A stretch of DNA of 64,000 nucleotides, from the NCBI GenBank assembly GCA_964019135.1, contig OZ025261.1:35578820-35642819 (forward strand). The letters run 5' to 3'. This DNA is from Arenicola marina (lineage: Eukaryota; Annelida; Polychaeta; Arenicolidae). Below are positions 37,042 to 50,300 of the stretch, one piece after another; position 1 is the first letter of the stretch; each line of letters begins with the position of its first letter. Below the pieces are notes generated by a model. That model had not been told where the DNA came from, ran no database searches, and saw nothing but the letters and a program-made list of their open reading frames with translations. A program made the translations under genes and the position numbers.

Positions 37042-38085
37042 TAAGGCAAAGTGGGCTAATCTCGACACCTTAAGACAAAAAAACGTCTATTTTCTTTAAT
37101 AATGTGAAATGAACTTATTTTTTCTTCAAACAGTAAACCATGGTATTCAAATAATATGATTTTATAGAAAAAATGAAAACCTAGGCAGATTGTGGGGAGT
37201 GCTCATTTTCTGAAAGGCAGTAGGGGCCATGGTCAAACCTCGACCCCTGTGGTCTAACCTCGACCCCCTGGGATAGGTGGGTGATTTAATCTGCATATTG
37301 TGATTCTTAGTGTGCGAAAGCAACAATATTAATTCACATAACTGTGCCTCATATGCTCAATGATAGATAAAGCAATCCTTTGAAACAATATTTATTAGTC
37401 TTATTACACGGGTAGTCATAACGCAAAGTTAGAATACTTCATAAGCCATTACACCAACGGAATGCCATTTGGAACAGCTGCGTTACGATACCAAAATAAC
37501 TCATTTATGTTACAACACATTTAAATATTAGTCAACGTCAGAATATGCGGAAGCAGGGCCGGACAGTTATTGTTGCATGTAATTGTGACCATACACCATG
37601 CAACATACAACATATTGTTAGAAAATGACGTTAAATTAAAGAGGGGATCGAGGTTAGACCACGGCCGTAAGAAAGGTGGGGTAAACTCGATCTCTGACAA
37701 GGTCAAGGTCGATTTAGGGAAGAACTGTCATGATGTCACACCTGTTGTAAACATCGTCTGCTGTCACTCTTTTTGATTTAATAAATTATCATCCTCAGTG
37801 TTAATCAGTCATACTGCTTGCTTTTGAAACTCATGTATTCTAACTTTTGAGATAAACTGCAAAAGCACGTGTTAATGTAGGGTTGCATGACTTATTTAAT
37901 TCAAGTTGGATAAAAAATTACATATCTATAATCCAGCTTCTCTGTGTCTAGTTACCAGGGGCATCTCTAAGATTGTTATGGAAAAATCAAATCGGCGAAA
38001 AAATATGGAATGGTGACATCATCAATAAAAATAGCACATGGGGGTCGAGGTTACCCAAGGATCGAGATTAGCCCACTTTGCCTTA
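37042..38085. mobile_element. TIR DNA element, about 1.04 kb
   Basis: AAGGCAAAGTGGGCTAATCT at the left is matched by its exact inverted counterpart AGATTAGCCCACTTTGCCTT at the right. A TA dinucleotide at each border fits a Tc1/mariner-type target site. Inside, cctcgacccctgtggtc-type motifs repeat near both ends. There is no transposase frame, so it is a non-autonomous derivative. Confidence 0.82.
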
Positions 38086-38659
38086 GATCTATTTTGTAGC
38101 TGTCTATGTTTTGTGTAGGCCTACTTCTGCACAGCTTCCAGCGATTGGGTGGGTGGCTGCCATGTTTGAAATGTCGATGTCATGATGTCACTAGATGGCA
38201 CCTCATATACCAAAACCGCCTAGCTTGTTAGATGGTGTCACCAATCGCTACAACTTTATACGACGTTTGCATTATGATATGACAGCTGCAAAATCTGGAA
38301 ACTCTGCTATCCGATAGTTTCGACCTGTAACAGATTTCCACAATGTTATTTGCCCTCTTTAATCCGATATTTGCTTAGCGACACCTACCCAGCTTTCACT
38401 CCATTCTTTTGTTCTAATAATACATAAAGGAATAATAATTGGAAAAAACTAAGAGTTTGCTTACTTAAAATAATTTGGTTATATCTTATGATTTGTTACT
38501 GTAGCATTCATTATATATTTATTTATTACTCTCTTGTCCCTAAACAAATATAATAAATTACAAACATATCCCTTCACATAATTACAATGGATGCGTTCAA
38601 TCTGTGATGTCATGTGGAAAGAAAGGTGGTTTCGATGTGTGAGGTACCATCTAGTGACA

Positions 38660-38862
38660 ACACTTTTCAACTAACTTGATTGGCTGGCCATATGCATATT
38701 GGGCAGCCTGGGTGGAGGCAAAGGCCTGCCTTTCTGGAAAATCTGATGATTCCAATTCAAAGCTCTCCTCCCTCATCCCCCAGCCACCTTGTTCCCCCAT
38801 CTATACTTAGTGGTGGGGAGACCATACAGCCATTCTCGTAGAACTGCTGTCCTGTCTATAGA
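38660..38862. mobile_element. Truncated copy of the 2.2 kb MITE family
   Basis: This copy shares tatgcatattggg, gatgattccaattcaaagctc, acttagtggtggggagaccat and the terminal ctgtctatagacca with the right half of the element at 2182-2700. The left terminal repeat is missing. Confidence 0.6.
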
Positions 38863-41135
38863 CCAATTAAAAGACAAACATTGATATTGACATTATCTTA
38901 AAGTTATTTATGTGACAGATGATTGAGAATGAGATGGCTTCATGTCATGGTGGGAGAGAAAACACTTGGTTTCTGGGAAATCTTTAAATTTTAATTAATT
39001 TGGCAATAACAAAGTGAGATGTCAGTGCTGGCTTACTATTGGTGTAATCCCTGTGCACAATCTGCTGTATTAAATATAGGCAGTGGATATCAGCAGCGAG
39101 AAGCAGCAAAATAACCCCACACAATTGGTAGCCAGTCACAGTCAAATATCTACTGCCTCAAATAGATATATATGCCATAATCCTAGCAGTTATAAATAAA
39201 TTACGATACAAAATATATTGACAAGAACCATGGTTACATTATTAATGAAATAGCAAATAATTAGGTATAAATGTTACCTGTAATAATAGAATGAGTTGGC
39301 AATGCTTGTTAAAAAATATGTGTTGTATATTGCTGACAGTGAATATAAGGCAACAGAAGAAAAGCACTGTTTTGATAAGGTAAGCATGGTAAGCATTGTT
39401 TTGATAAGGGTCAATATCTATACTATGAGTAGACACCCCAACCAATTCCTGGTGTCATGTGGGTTGAACTTCATAGCTAGTATGTTGGGTACTACGTATG
39501 CATAAGAGTGTCATGTGTCTGGGCTAGATAATTTATGTACTATGTATGTATAAGAGTCATGTGTCAGGGCTAGATAATTTATGTACTATGTATGTATAAG
39601 AGTCATGTGTCAGGGCTAGATAATTTATGTACTATGTATGTATAAGAGTCATGTGTTGGGGCTAGATAATTTTGTGACCTGTGTTTTAGTATATTTGGAC
39701 AGAACATCTGCTGCCAATAAAACTCCACTATGAATACAAGTGCACCCCTTTGACAACAGCCAAAAAATTCACTCTTTGATATTAGAATGCATAAGATATC
39801 CCACAATTTTTCAAGTACAGATTAATCCCTGTAAACAATGATATGACTTAAGGGATTGCTGGCTGATTTTAGCCATACATTTGACTTAAATAACTGGGAA
39901 TTATGTTGTTTTTACTGGGATAACACACAGAGAATTGTGCTGATACTATAATGATTGTAGAACAGCTCTGTATTGATCTACAAAACAAGGTATGCTTGTT
40001 CTTCGATATATTCTTACAGTATGAAATTGTGCCAACAATAAGTACTTCCGGTTTTGTGACAAGCCTATGACTGGTTGAGCTGTTGAAGCATAGAGAGTAG
40101 AAAAGGTTATGATGTTGATTTGATAGACTCCACTGGTATTGCAGCTTGATGACTGATCACTATTGAGTGAACTGAGACGAATACAGCTGTCTACAAGGCT
40201 GTACTGTTATAGAGAGGAGTCTCTCACATCCTGCCTAACACAGCTTTACAGAATGGTGTCAACTCTGTGGAAGGTTAGGACTCTGTAGATGTGTTGTGTT
40301 CCTGCATGATTCCTAATGCCTCAGGCCTTTCTGTACTAACCCCTTCAGCTGCCGATAGTGCTCTGCAGAATTATGGCCATTGGTGTCCAGTATCTTCTTT
40401 GACACAAGGACTTTAATATGATTTGTAGTCTTTGGAAGGTTAGGCTTTATTTTGGTTGAAGTTTCACTCTATGATTTCCACTTCAACGACACCTTTCTGT
40501 ACTAATGCTGCTATCTGCTTAAGTACTTGTATCCAAATATGGCTGGCTGTCTATCACCTAAAATAATTGTTTGCTTTTAAGATCCAGGTACAGGCGATAT
40601 TAAACAAGACTTGGCTATTCCAACAATACTGATGGGTTGTATGTCTTACTCAATAGCCCTGAGGTGTCTTGAGAGTGCCTTGGGCAGCATATTGTATCAG
40701 TTGTTGTTCAATAATTATTCAGTAATTTTTCGATTTGCATCATAATTTTAAGGTTTTTGTAGAATAACTGTTTGAACAAACATAACCAGGCCAAGTAATT
40801 ACATTTACTAAAATTGTGAAGACACAATGATCGTTTCCCTTCCCAATCGTTGAGCATATTACATGAAGCTTGCTGTCACCCGTTAGCGCATGAGGTATTG
40901 AGTTCCTTATTTGTTCATATATACCAGTAACATACAATGACTAAAAAGGGCTTGTTATTTAAGACACTAGGTAGTTTGTTTTGTATAGACAAGTGCAACA
41001 TTCTTGTGCTCTATCACATCAACATTTCTGACATTGTTGTGTTTGCCTTTATAACATGAAGTTAAAAATGAAAACTAATTTATAGAAAAATGTAGTCGCT
41101 GAACACCACCGGGTTTGTAATAATGGCTTTATTGC
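38863..41135. other. Intergenic, no gene seen
   Basis: AT-rich sequence apart from the 46 bp repeat listed separately. Short frames only, none with recognisable content. Confidence 0.5.
39512..39673. repeat. 46 bp tandem repeat, 3.5 copies
   Basis: The unit contains catgtgtcagggctagataa, tttatgtactatgtatgt and ataagagt. The copies are almost identical. No gene nearby. Confidence 0.92.
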
Positions 41136-41605
41136 TGTAAAATACAGATGACAATAACAGCTCCGGTCTGGAGGCTGGCTGTGAAGGGTATGTGTCTATT
41201 GACGTCCGCTTCATCACATCGTCACAATAACGGCTGTATGACAATATTGGAATGTTATTCACATTTCATATACATAAGGACGATGTCAATGACCTCACAT
41301 AAATATATTAGTGGGAGTAGAGAATTCCTAAACTATATTCAGACATTAAACGCTAAATCTAACCTCATATAAATGATGTCAGTAAATTAAACACATCAAT
41401 CAAACACATCTTACATATTACTTCAGTACAAGTGTCGTGAAATGTTATTCATTCATACACATTATCTGACCGAGCGATAAAATACTGACGAGATCCATCA
41501 AGTTAAATTCCCCTTAAATCCCACTTCCTACTTCCACTTACCTGTAAAATACAGATGACAATAACAGCTCCGGTCTGGAGGCTGGCTGTGAAGGGTATGT
41601 CTTGA
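41136..41605 (+). repeat. Direct repeat of about 63 bp, copies 406 bp apart
   Basis: The stretch ctgtaaaatacagatgacaa (continuing through cagctccggtctggagg, ctggctgtgaagggtatgt) occurs at 41136-41198 and again at 41543-41605, nearly identical. The first copy contains an added cttgctgtaaaatac context. This could be the duplicated end of a broken element; nothing else supports a family. Confidence 0.75.
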
Positions 41606-42669
41606 CCACCCAAGAGCAGCGCTTTATATTACCCATGAAAAAATGGGATGGACATACTCGGCACAGGAGTGGCACAGGAGTGGAACATTGGACCAATGAG
41701 AAATAAGTACAGCGGAATAAAGGGTGGGGGGGGGGATAGAAAGAGATATCGACAACAGATACGAGAATGATCAAGAAAGGGATGGGGTCCGCTATAGTGA
41801 AATCGATCACCACGTGTCGGAACTGACCGCAGCAAGAAATATACACGAAACTCACAAAATCTGGACCGGCGAACAGCGGCCCGCAAAGAACTCGACCGTA
41901 AAGCTCACACATCACCCACACAGGCATTTTCACGCCTTCTACAAAAATATTATTATTAATGAGAAAACAATGTGCCCTTTAAATTGTTAACTAGTAGGTA
42001 TATTGAAAGTTATTGTATTGGTAGAAACTTGCTGTGAAGCTTTAGAGTATACATGATATCTGCCTACATTTGTGATATATAACATATTGTCCTTCTGTTC
42101 TTATACACTCTGATTCTGATCTGAACTTTCTTTCTTGTTACTGTTATTGTTGTACTTACTGCATCTATAATACTGGTGTTTAAGAGCATCTGGTTCTGCT
42201 TCTCACTGTAGCAACTATTGTGGCATGTCTGTCAATTTGCAGCTTGCTGAATAAATCACTGCAGTATCTACCCCAAGACACAGTGTTACATGTTATATGT
42301 ATGGTCGAAGGATGCTTGGTTCGGTAGGCATGATCAGCTTCCGAAAAATGCAGGGAACAAGAGGTCCTCGATATTGTGTATAGTAATCTTTCTTTAGTAG
42401 TTTTGTGGATTGCTTGTCGATTCTCTTTTGTCGCGTTGATGCTGGTTTCACTACATTATGATTGGCCCAATAATTCTCATCTGACTATCTGTCTAGACAA
42501 AGACTATTGACCGTTGACCGCAGGATGAGGATGATCAAATGATGTGATGTATGTGTGGTCTGTCACGTGCGTGACCCGCGCTGGGTGAGACTGGGGGGTT
42601 ACGTCACGGCAACATCACATATAGCCTATATAAATGAGATATATACAGGCAGCGTTTAATCTAATGGCC
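41606..42669. other. Intergenic, no gene seen
   Basis: A G run lies at 41727-41736. No frame with recognisable content. Confidence 0.5.
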
Positions 42670-42992
42670 GTGGCTATTTCTATGGGTCCGTGTGAATAAG
42701 CTGGTTTGCTATTCGTACGGCACCGATCACGTGACCGCTACTCCACCAATAACACAGCAGACTATTCATATGGCATTCGGCTCTATATAGATAGAGATGA
42801 ATATAATTCTTCACGTAGACCAATAAATCGCGCCAAACAATTCATACGGCACTTGGCTCCAATTCCTCACTACGAATATTACGGCAGACTATTCATACGG
42901 CACTCGACTCCGCGATAATCAGTTCGTCATGTGACCATGTGCCCTACGAATAGTCACATGGTTACTTCATACGGACCCGTAAGAATAGCCAC
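42670..42992. mobile_element. TIR DNA element (MITE), about 323 bp
   Basis: The left end gtggctatttctatgggtcc, gtgtgaata pairs with the right end tacttcatacggacccg, taagaatagccac. Internal motifs (actattcatacggcac) occur in several copies. No frame. Confidence 0.72.
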
Positions 42993-44487
42993 TACCTAAT
43001 CTAATTGCGTGGCCCGGCACATTGCCGTATAATATAGATGCTAGGTTAGATGTAAAGGCCTCAGCTCAATAGAGATTTTTTAAGTTAACTACGGGGCAAC
43101 AGATGCTGAACCTTTCGTGCCTTGTGGTATGTCAATTGTCTGATTATATATATACCATGCCGGTATAAGCCTTTGTCCCTGTTGTCACTGTCCTGGTGAC
43201 ACCTGTCTTTATACAGAGAGTGTATGGGGACCAACAATATCCGGGCTATGTGCCTGTCTGTCTGTTATATTATCTTTGCCATCTTCCCCCCTCTCCCTCT
43301 CTCTCCCACCCTCTCTCTCTGCCTACTTTGTGGTTCTCGATGGTCCCCTCACCCCCCCCCCTTCTTTGTCGTACTCCACCACCCCCCCCTTCTCTCTCTC
43401 CATACGGACATGTATATATGCATTGGATCCCGCTACAGAAAACGAAAATATGCTGGGTTCGTTCCAATGCAAATACAACGGCCGTGTTTGTATCTTGCTT
43501 CGGAAGAAGGTACGGCAGGGGCGGAGGGATCGGGGGGGGGGGGTCATGGGTCATAGAAATGGTACCCGGTTATTGGCAAGCGCGCAGCGATCCAGCTAGG
43601 ATGCGTCGCTACATTACATGCCGGTAGTGTGTTACAAACTGCCGGGGCACGGTTGTTGAGGTCACGTGGTTTGCGGCGTCGCCGCTGTTCTGTTTTCCTC
43701 GGCACTGGGACCCGAGGCCGCCGCCCACACAGGTTTGAGGCGAGGAGGCCTCACCGCCAGGTAGATCGAGGTCTCTCAGTTGTTCACATAGAAGCCCAGC
43801 GGCTTAATGTGGGCGCCTTGTTTGGAGCTTCTCACGATGTTCAGTTTAGCCCCGTAGTTGGCTGGGAACCAGCTTACCTGTGCGAACAGCCATAGGCCGG
43901 TTCCCAGCCCGGTAGATGTAGTGACCGTGGAGAATCAACGCCTATAATGTCTCCAGATCAATTCTTTACTTTAATTAGCATAACTGGTGTAAAAAGGAAG
44001 CTTGCTGTCTTGTATTAGTCGTGGATCGCCCAGTTGTTGATAGCTGTTCACTTTAACGGATTGTCCTAATTACCGTGTGCATGGTTGATAAGTGTTTAAT
44101 GCACAATTGCATGACTCGGAACTTAGTCTTTCTGAAGCTCTTATCGGATCACATGTGGTCCGAAACGCACGTTCATTCCTTGATTCATTTATTCATTTCA
44201 ATCAATTTGTGTGGTCTGAAAAGAGCAGTCGTACCCGGGTCATGCCAACGTCACAGACTAGGACTGTACAGCCGTATGTCCTGAATACCTTACGGATTTT
44301 GCTCTGTGTGTATCAGCGGACAGGTTGTGTAATGACGAACGATCACGGACGGCATATAGAATCGATCTGGGTGGAGATGAAAAACTCTATTTATTCTATA
44401 GATCGAACTTCCGCCAATCACCTAAGATTTTTATATACAAGAGCTGGGGCCTGGTTCAATGGAGCGCCTGGAGCCCTCTAACGGGGC
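42993..44487. other. Intergenic, no gene supported
   Basis: Holds the C/T tract listed separately and a GC-rich block (43620-43912). That block contains a 12 bp inverted repeat (ggctgggaacc / ggttcccagcc). Frames over 100 codons here (43196-43627, 44092-44481) lack recognisable features. Confidence 0.5.
43265..43400. repeat. Polypyrimidine (C/T) tract
   Basis: About 130 bp are almost wholly C and T (ctccctctctctcccacc and the like). No intron or gene context is evident. Confidence 0.85.
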
Positions 44488-45075
44488 GCTTGTAGCAGTC
44501 TGGGGGTGTTGGAGCAGTTTTTTTGTGGGGGCGTTTGTAGCAATCTGGGACGCTTGTAGCAATTTGTGGGGCGTGTGTAGCAGTGTGTGGGGCGTTTGTA
44601 GCAATTAGTGGGACATCTGTTACAATATGTTGAGCATCTGTAGCTTGTAGCAGTCTGGGGGGGTTGGAGCAATTTTTTTGTGGGGGCGTTTGTAGCAATC
44701 TGGGACGCTTGTAGCAATTTGTGGGGCGTGTGTAGCAGTGTGTGGGGCGTTTGTAGCAATTAGTGGGGCATCTGTTACAATATGTTGAGCATCTGTAGCT
44801 TGTAGCAGTCTGGGGGGGTTGGAGCAGCTTTTTGTGGGGGCGTTTGTAGCAATCTGGGACGCTTGTAGCAATTTGTGGGGCGTGTGTAGCAGTGTGTGGG
44901 GCGTTTGTAGCAATTAGTGGGGCATCTGTTACAATATGTTGAGCATCTGTAGCAGTGTGTGAAGATTGTAGCAATATGCAGGGTGTTTGTAGCAGTCTGG
45001 GGCCCTTGTAGCTATCTGTGGACGATTGTAGCAGTTTGGGGCCCTTGAAGCAATCTGTGGGGCGTTTGTAGTAAT
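44488..45075. repeat. Nested minisatellite: about 157 bp unit (3 copies) built of about 20 bp sub-units
   Basis: Three long units (starting near 44489, 44648 and 44802) each contain sub-units of the type ggggcgtttgtagcaat or ggggcgtgtgtagcagt. The array then degenerates to 45075. Its open minus-strand frames (CYKRP-type repeats) are a by-product and not a gene. Confidence 0.88.
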
Positions 45076-47230
45076 GTGGGGGATTCTTGCAGAGAAGAGT
45101 ACTGTAGCGGGTACTGTGTCAATTCAGCGGTTTCGCATATCGGATCTGTCGCATTAGGTCTAGCATTTAATGCAGTCTGCACGTTGAGTGATATATATTC
45201 TTTTTATTGGTGTTTTTCGTATCAAATAGAGGTTAATGCCACCGTGGCGAGATATGGTGATGCGACGGTATTGTCAATACCAGTGGCGAGATAATTAGTT
45301 ACTTAAAGGTCGCATAATACAATGAGCTGATAGCATAAAGTGATAAACAAGATGCGATGTCTCCCATTTGCAGAATTCATTTTCATCATTCAAGGTTGCT
45401 CATCAATCAATACAGATACTGAATTAGATGGAACAGTGGTCTTAGCTCTGTACTAGTACACTGTGTAGTACAGGTATAATAGTAGCATCACCCCGGTGGG
45501 TGGGTAGTGCGCTCGATTGCTTGGTATCAATCATTCATTTTGCAATTTAGCGGCGGAGGATAAAAAAAAGTAGTCCCGGCGCTGGTTGCATGGCTCACGC
45601 CCGGGCCAGACAACATGTCGACGTATTTGCCAATGATAGACGGTGAGTCATGGCGGAGGAATTAGACAGTTGCTCGACCAGATGGCGGCCATATTGTGGC
45701 GTTAATAGGCTATTGCAGAGCGTCTGTTTGTCTGACATTGGCTTCTTATCTCCCTGATACAGCTCTGCATAGCCTGACGCGATCCACCATTAAGACTGTG
45801 ACAAGGCCATCTGGAAAAGCGCTCTTGTGATTGGTCCTCTCCCGTGGCCCTGTCGCTGTTCTCGCCGTTGATTGGCCAGTGGCAATCATGTTGTGCTGTT
45901 GGATTAATTATGCATGGGCTCAGTTGGCCACCCTTCAGGTATAATATGCTATAGTGTTATATGTTGTGTGAACGATGGGTATTTGGTCATATTATTTTCT
46001 CATCATTATAGTTTAAAACGATTTTGGCGTGATGTTTGAGGTCCTTGCGATTGTGGGGTCGTGGTCTGAAGGTGTTGCTGCTGCAATAGTTTTTAGCCGG
46101 TCTAGAGTCCAACGCCCTCATTCCCCCGACCCCCCGCCCCCTTGCCCCCACCTCCACCGACCCCCCCACCCCCCTCGTATGACAATGTCGGCGTTCTTCG
46201 ACTTCTTTTACAACTGATCTTTATACAATACTAAAATTTTATTTTCATCTGTTTGTGCGTCTTTGTCAGCTTCCTTGGCGGTGGAGGCAGACGCTTTATT
46301 TCGAATGTTCGTGGGCATATATGCTTCAAATTCCACGTCTTCTATTCGCTGGTGTTCTTAAAAAGTAGACAGATGTTTCTATCTCGATTTCCGCGTGACG
46401 ATAACGAATGGGCGAAAACCTTGTGTCGATTTTCATGTCTGATGCTAGTGGTCATTCAAAATAGGATTGTAAGATAACAGGGTGACCGTTTTTATGGAAT
46501 AAACCTATGACCTTATTTCATGCTTTTCGTATTATTTTCTATAGTTAGCTTCCATGTATATATCCCGTGACCTTTGTTGTCGCGGTTCATCACTTGAGTA
46601 CACAACATTGGTCTTTAATCGTTAATCTATTGTCTGATGCTTGCGTTATTGCGACTTATTTCCGTTATACGTTAATTTCGGAGCTAACACAACACAATCA
46701 CAATCAACATGTCAACACAATGTACAACATGTCAACACAATGTACAACATGTCAACACAATGTACAACATGTCGTGACAACAATACTAGTATCGACAACC
46801 TGCGAGAGCCATTGGTGTGATCTCTGGTGTCAATAAGTCATGTCGTCTTATTAGCTTTTCCGCCATCAGTGTTCCACGCAATCCTCTGATGACTATCGTT
46901 GCTACGCTCTCTTTGTAGTTTCCAGAGATTTTTATTCAAACATTTTCAGGTGTCTTTTTACATAATGTCGTTTATAATTAGAATCACTCTGTACGCTATA
47001 ACAAACACATATATATAAACAATCAATAGCTTTGTTATTATTATTACATAAAATTGGACACAAGAATCTTAATTTACCATAAAAAAAAGTATTTGATTAA
47101 TTGTTAGCATCTGAAGTCAGTTAACCTCTGTAAAAACGTACCGATGGGCAAAATACAAAGTACGCCGGCCATGCAGGGTCACATCTGACCTCCTGACCCC
47201 TGACCTTTGACCTGTGGGTGTCGCTTGCAG
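45076..47230. other. Upstream flank of the CYB5R exons; first exon not located
   Basis: The initiator exon of CYB5R should lie upstream of 47231 and end in phase 0. I examined ATG...GT combinations here and found none that fits well. The stretch is otherwise non-coding, with a 20 bp repeat listed separately. Confidence 0.5.
46705..46773. repeat. 20 bp tandem repeat, about 3.4 copies
   Basis: The unit is caacatgtcaacacaatgta. The copies are identical. Non-coding. Confidence 0.93.
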
Positions 47231-47377
47231 ACGATTCCCGTGCTGGTCGGTGTGGGGGTGGTGGCAGTGACCGCCATCTTGGCCAAGGTGTTCCTGTTCA
47301 GCGGCAAGAAGAAGCAGTCGCCGTTAACGCTGAAGGACGCCACCGTCAAGTACCCACTCAAGCTGGTTGACAAGGAG
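47231..47377 (+). CDS. CYB5R exon: membrane anchor and start of FAD domain
   Basis: This is 49 codons in phase 0 to 0. The acceptor is cgcttgcag and the donor AAGGAG|GTGAGG. It encodes a single hydrophobic segment, a GKKK basic stop-transfer patch, then [18 protein letters not shown]. There is no ATG in frame at its start, so the initiator must sit in an upstream exon. Its last 25 nt are copied into the tandem array of the following intron. Confidence 0.93.
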
Positions 47378-50300
47378 GTGAGGCGTCCACTGTTTTACTG
47401 TTAATCCTCGCTGTTAGTCCAGTCAGTCCCACTCACAAGCTGGTCGACAAGGAGGTGAGGCGTCCACTGTTTTACTGTTTATCCTCGCTGTTAGTCTAGT
47501 CAGTCCCACTGACAAGCTGGTCGACAAGGAGGTGAGGCGTCCACTGCATTACTGGTAATCCTCGCTGTTAGTCCAGTCAGTCCCACTCACAAGCTGGTCG
47601 ACAAGGAGGTGAGGCGTCCACTGTTTTACTGTTAATCCTCGCTGTTAGTCCAGTCAGTCCCACTCACAAGTTGGTCGACAAGGAGGTGAGGCGTCCACTG
47701 TTTTACTGTTAATCCTCGCTGTTAGTCCAGTCAGTCCCACTCACAAGCTGGTCGACAAGGAGGTGAGGCGTCCACTGTTTTACTGTTAATCCTCGCTGTT
47801 AGTCCAGTCAGTCCCACTCACAAGCTGGTCGACAAGGAGGTGAGGCGTCCACTGCATTACTGTTAATCCTCGCTGTTAGTCCAGTCTGTCCCACTCACAA
47901 GCTGGTCGACAAGGAGGTGAGGCGTCCACTGTTTTACTGTTAATCCTCGCTGTTAGTCCAGTCAGTCCCACTCACAAGCTGGTCTACAAGGAGGTATTTC
48001 TAAAGCTTATACTCTCTTTGGGCTACAGCGCTCGCACTGAGTGCTCGGCCACCTGAGCCAATCGATCCCATGTCCTTCTTCGCAAAGATTAGCCCCCCCC
48101 CCAGGTGCATGGCTCCACTCCCCATTCTTCCTTCTCCCATTGACGCGATATGACCCAAAGTGGTTAAAGCGACCTGAATATACAACCAACCAACCAAGGC
48201 TAATACTGGGTTTTGAAATATGTCTGTCCAACGGGTCATCAAGCAAACCCGTTGCTTGCACCCCCAACTGACCCCCTGGTACCTTCATCTGGGGCAGGTC
48301 ACATCCAGCCCCATGTCATTGTTCCTTAGGCTTTATTGGCCAAGAGGACGGATATTAGCTTGTGAACCAAGGCATACCTGAGTTACACAGGACTCGGCGC
48401 TAACATCATACACAAGGACCAATTGTACCACCTCTTATATATATATATTTACGCAGCAGCTTTTCGTCGTTAACATTGTTAGCATATGACATATGTTAAA
48501 ATCTATGATGGGCTGGTTGGTGGCTTAGCTGCCTGTCATTATACACGCTGTCTCCTTCCACTGCCAGGTGATCAGCCATGACACGAGGAGGTTCCGCTTC
48601 GCTCTGCCCTCCCCTGAACACATCCTGGGGCTCCCTGTAGGTAAGTCACCCTCGCTGTTCTATGTACTACCCCCACCCCCCCTCCACGTCTCACCGCTCT
48701 TCCCTCCCCTGAACACATCCTGGGGCTCCCTGTAGGTAAGTCACCCTCGCTGTTCTATGTACTACCCCCACCCCCCCTCCACGTCTCACCGCTCTGCCCT
48801 CCCCTGAACACATCCTGGGGCTCCCTGTCGGTAAGTCACCCTCGCTGTTCTATGTACTACCCCCACCCCCCCTCAACGTCTCACCGCTCTGCCCTCCCCT
48901 GAACACATCCTGGGGCTCCCTGTCGGTAAGTCACCCTCGCTGTTCTATGTACTACCCCCACCCCCCCCCCCCCCTCCACGTCTCACCGCTCTGCCCTCCC
49001 CTGAACACATCCTGGGGCTCCCTGTCGGTAAGTCACCCTCGCTGTTCTATGTACTACCCCCACCCCCCCCCCCTTCACGTCTCACCGCTCTGCCCTCCCC
49101 TGAACACATCCTGGGGCTCCCTGTCGGTAAGTCACCCTCGCTGTTCTATGTACTACCCCCACCCACCCCCCCCCCTTCACGTCTCACCGCTCTGCCCTCC
49201 CCTGAACACATCCTGGGGCTCCCTGTCGGTAAGTCACCCTCGCTGTTCTATGTACTACCCCCACCCCCCCCCCCCTTCACGTCTCACCGCTCTGCCCTCC
49301 CCTGAACACATCCTGGGACTCCCTGTCGGTAAGTCACCCTCGCTGTTCTATGTACTACCCCCACCCCCCCTCCACGTCTCACCGCTCTTCCCTCCCCCGA
49401 ACACATCCTGGGACTCCCTGTCGGTAAGTCACCCGCGCTGTTCTATGTACTCACCCCCCTCCTCCAGGCCTCACCGCTCTGCCCTTTCAAGAAACGCGTC
49501 TCGCCCCAATATTAGTTACATGTATATATTTCACCTTCACATCGACTGTAGATTGTTTTTTTGATAACGAGTTTGAATGATATCACTCTTTCTATCTGTT
49601 TTATTAAATAAGTGATTACCGTTATCATTTCTTTATTAAATGCACCTCTAAGCGTCATAGATTCTGCATCCTGTGACGTGTTTGTGAGTAGTGCTCAGAA
49701 CTGATGGCCGGATACGCGAAACCACGTGGTTTATGTCTTATGGTCTGCATTTTCATAGCCTTTACTCACACTGCCTGCAATGTTTCAATTGTATAAAATG
49801 GTTTATATAGTTGCTTGTATCTTATCCACAAGGCCAATAACACACGAACGTTTGCTTGTAAGCGATGTATAATAATACGAACACATTCCTCAGCTAAAGC
49901 AACGCAGCACAATAGTCATATGATTTGCGGTGTGTCCACTTATCTCGTGTAAGTCGTTCTCCGTGTTGTCAATGGTAACCTTGCTCGTGACGCAGGTCAG
50001 CACATCTACCTGAGCTGTAAGGTGAACAACGAGCTGGTCATCAGACCTTACACACCCGTCTCCAGCGACGACGACAAGGGATTCGTCGACCTCGTCGTCA
50101 AGGTAACGAATACTGTGCTTTAGGAGCATCCTCTCTAGCGCAAAGGAAAACGTGACATTCATTGGTCTCGCAATACGTTATCAAACTAGTATGGCACTTT
50201 CCTGAGTCAGCGGATGCTATCTTAAAGATGATGTATATATATGTATATATGTAAAAAAACTACATCTAGATGTTTTTGAAGAACTGCTGTATCATGCTCT

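Noticed and set aside
43780-43912. Minus-strand WFPANYGAKLNIV / KPLGFYV stretch resembling an SH3 end followed by a PDZ start
   Set aside because: The WFPA part lies in an inverted repeat (ggttcccagcc) shared with two other loci, and stops close by on both sides. Chance similarity is more likely.
44456-44974. Minus-strand frames with CYKRP / HTATHAPQ repeats
   Set aside because: Translation of a nested minisatellite; composition and borders follow the array.
45615-45642. Candidate first CYB5R exon (MSTYLPMIDG followed by GTGAGT)
   Set aside because: It would end in phase 1, whereas the exon at 47231 must be entered in phase 0, so joining them breaks the frame.
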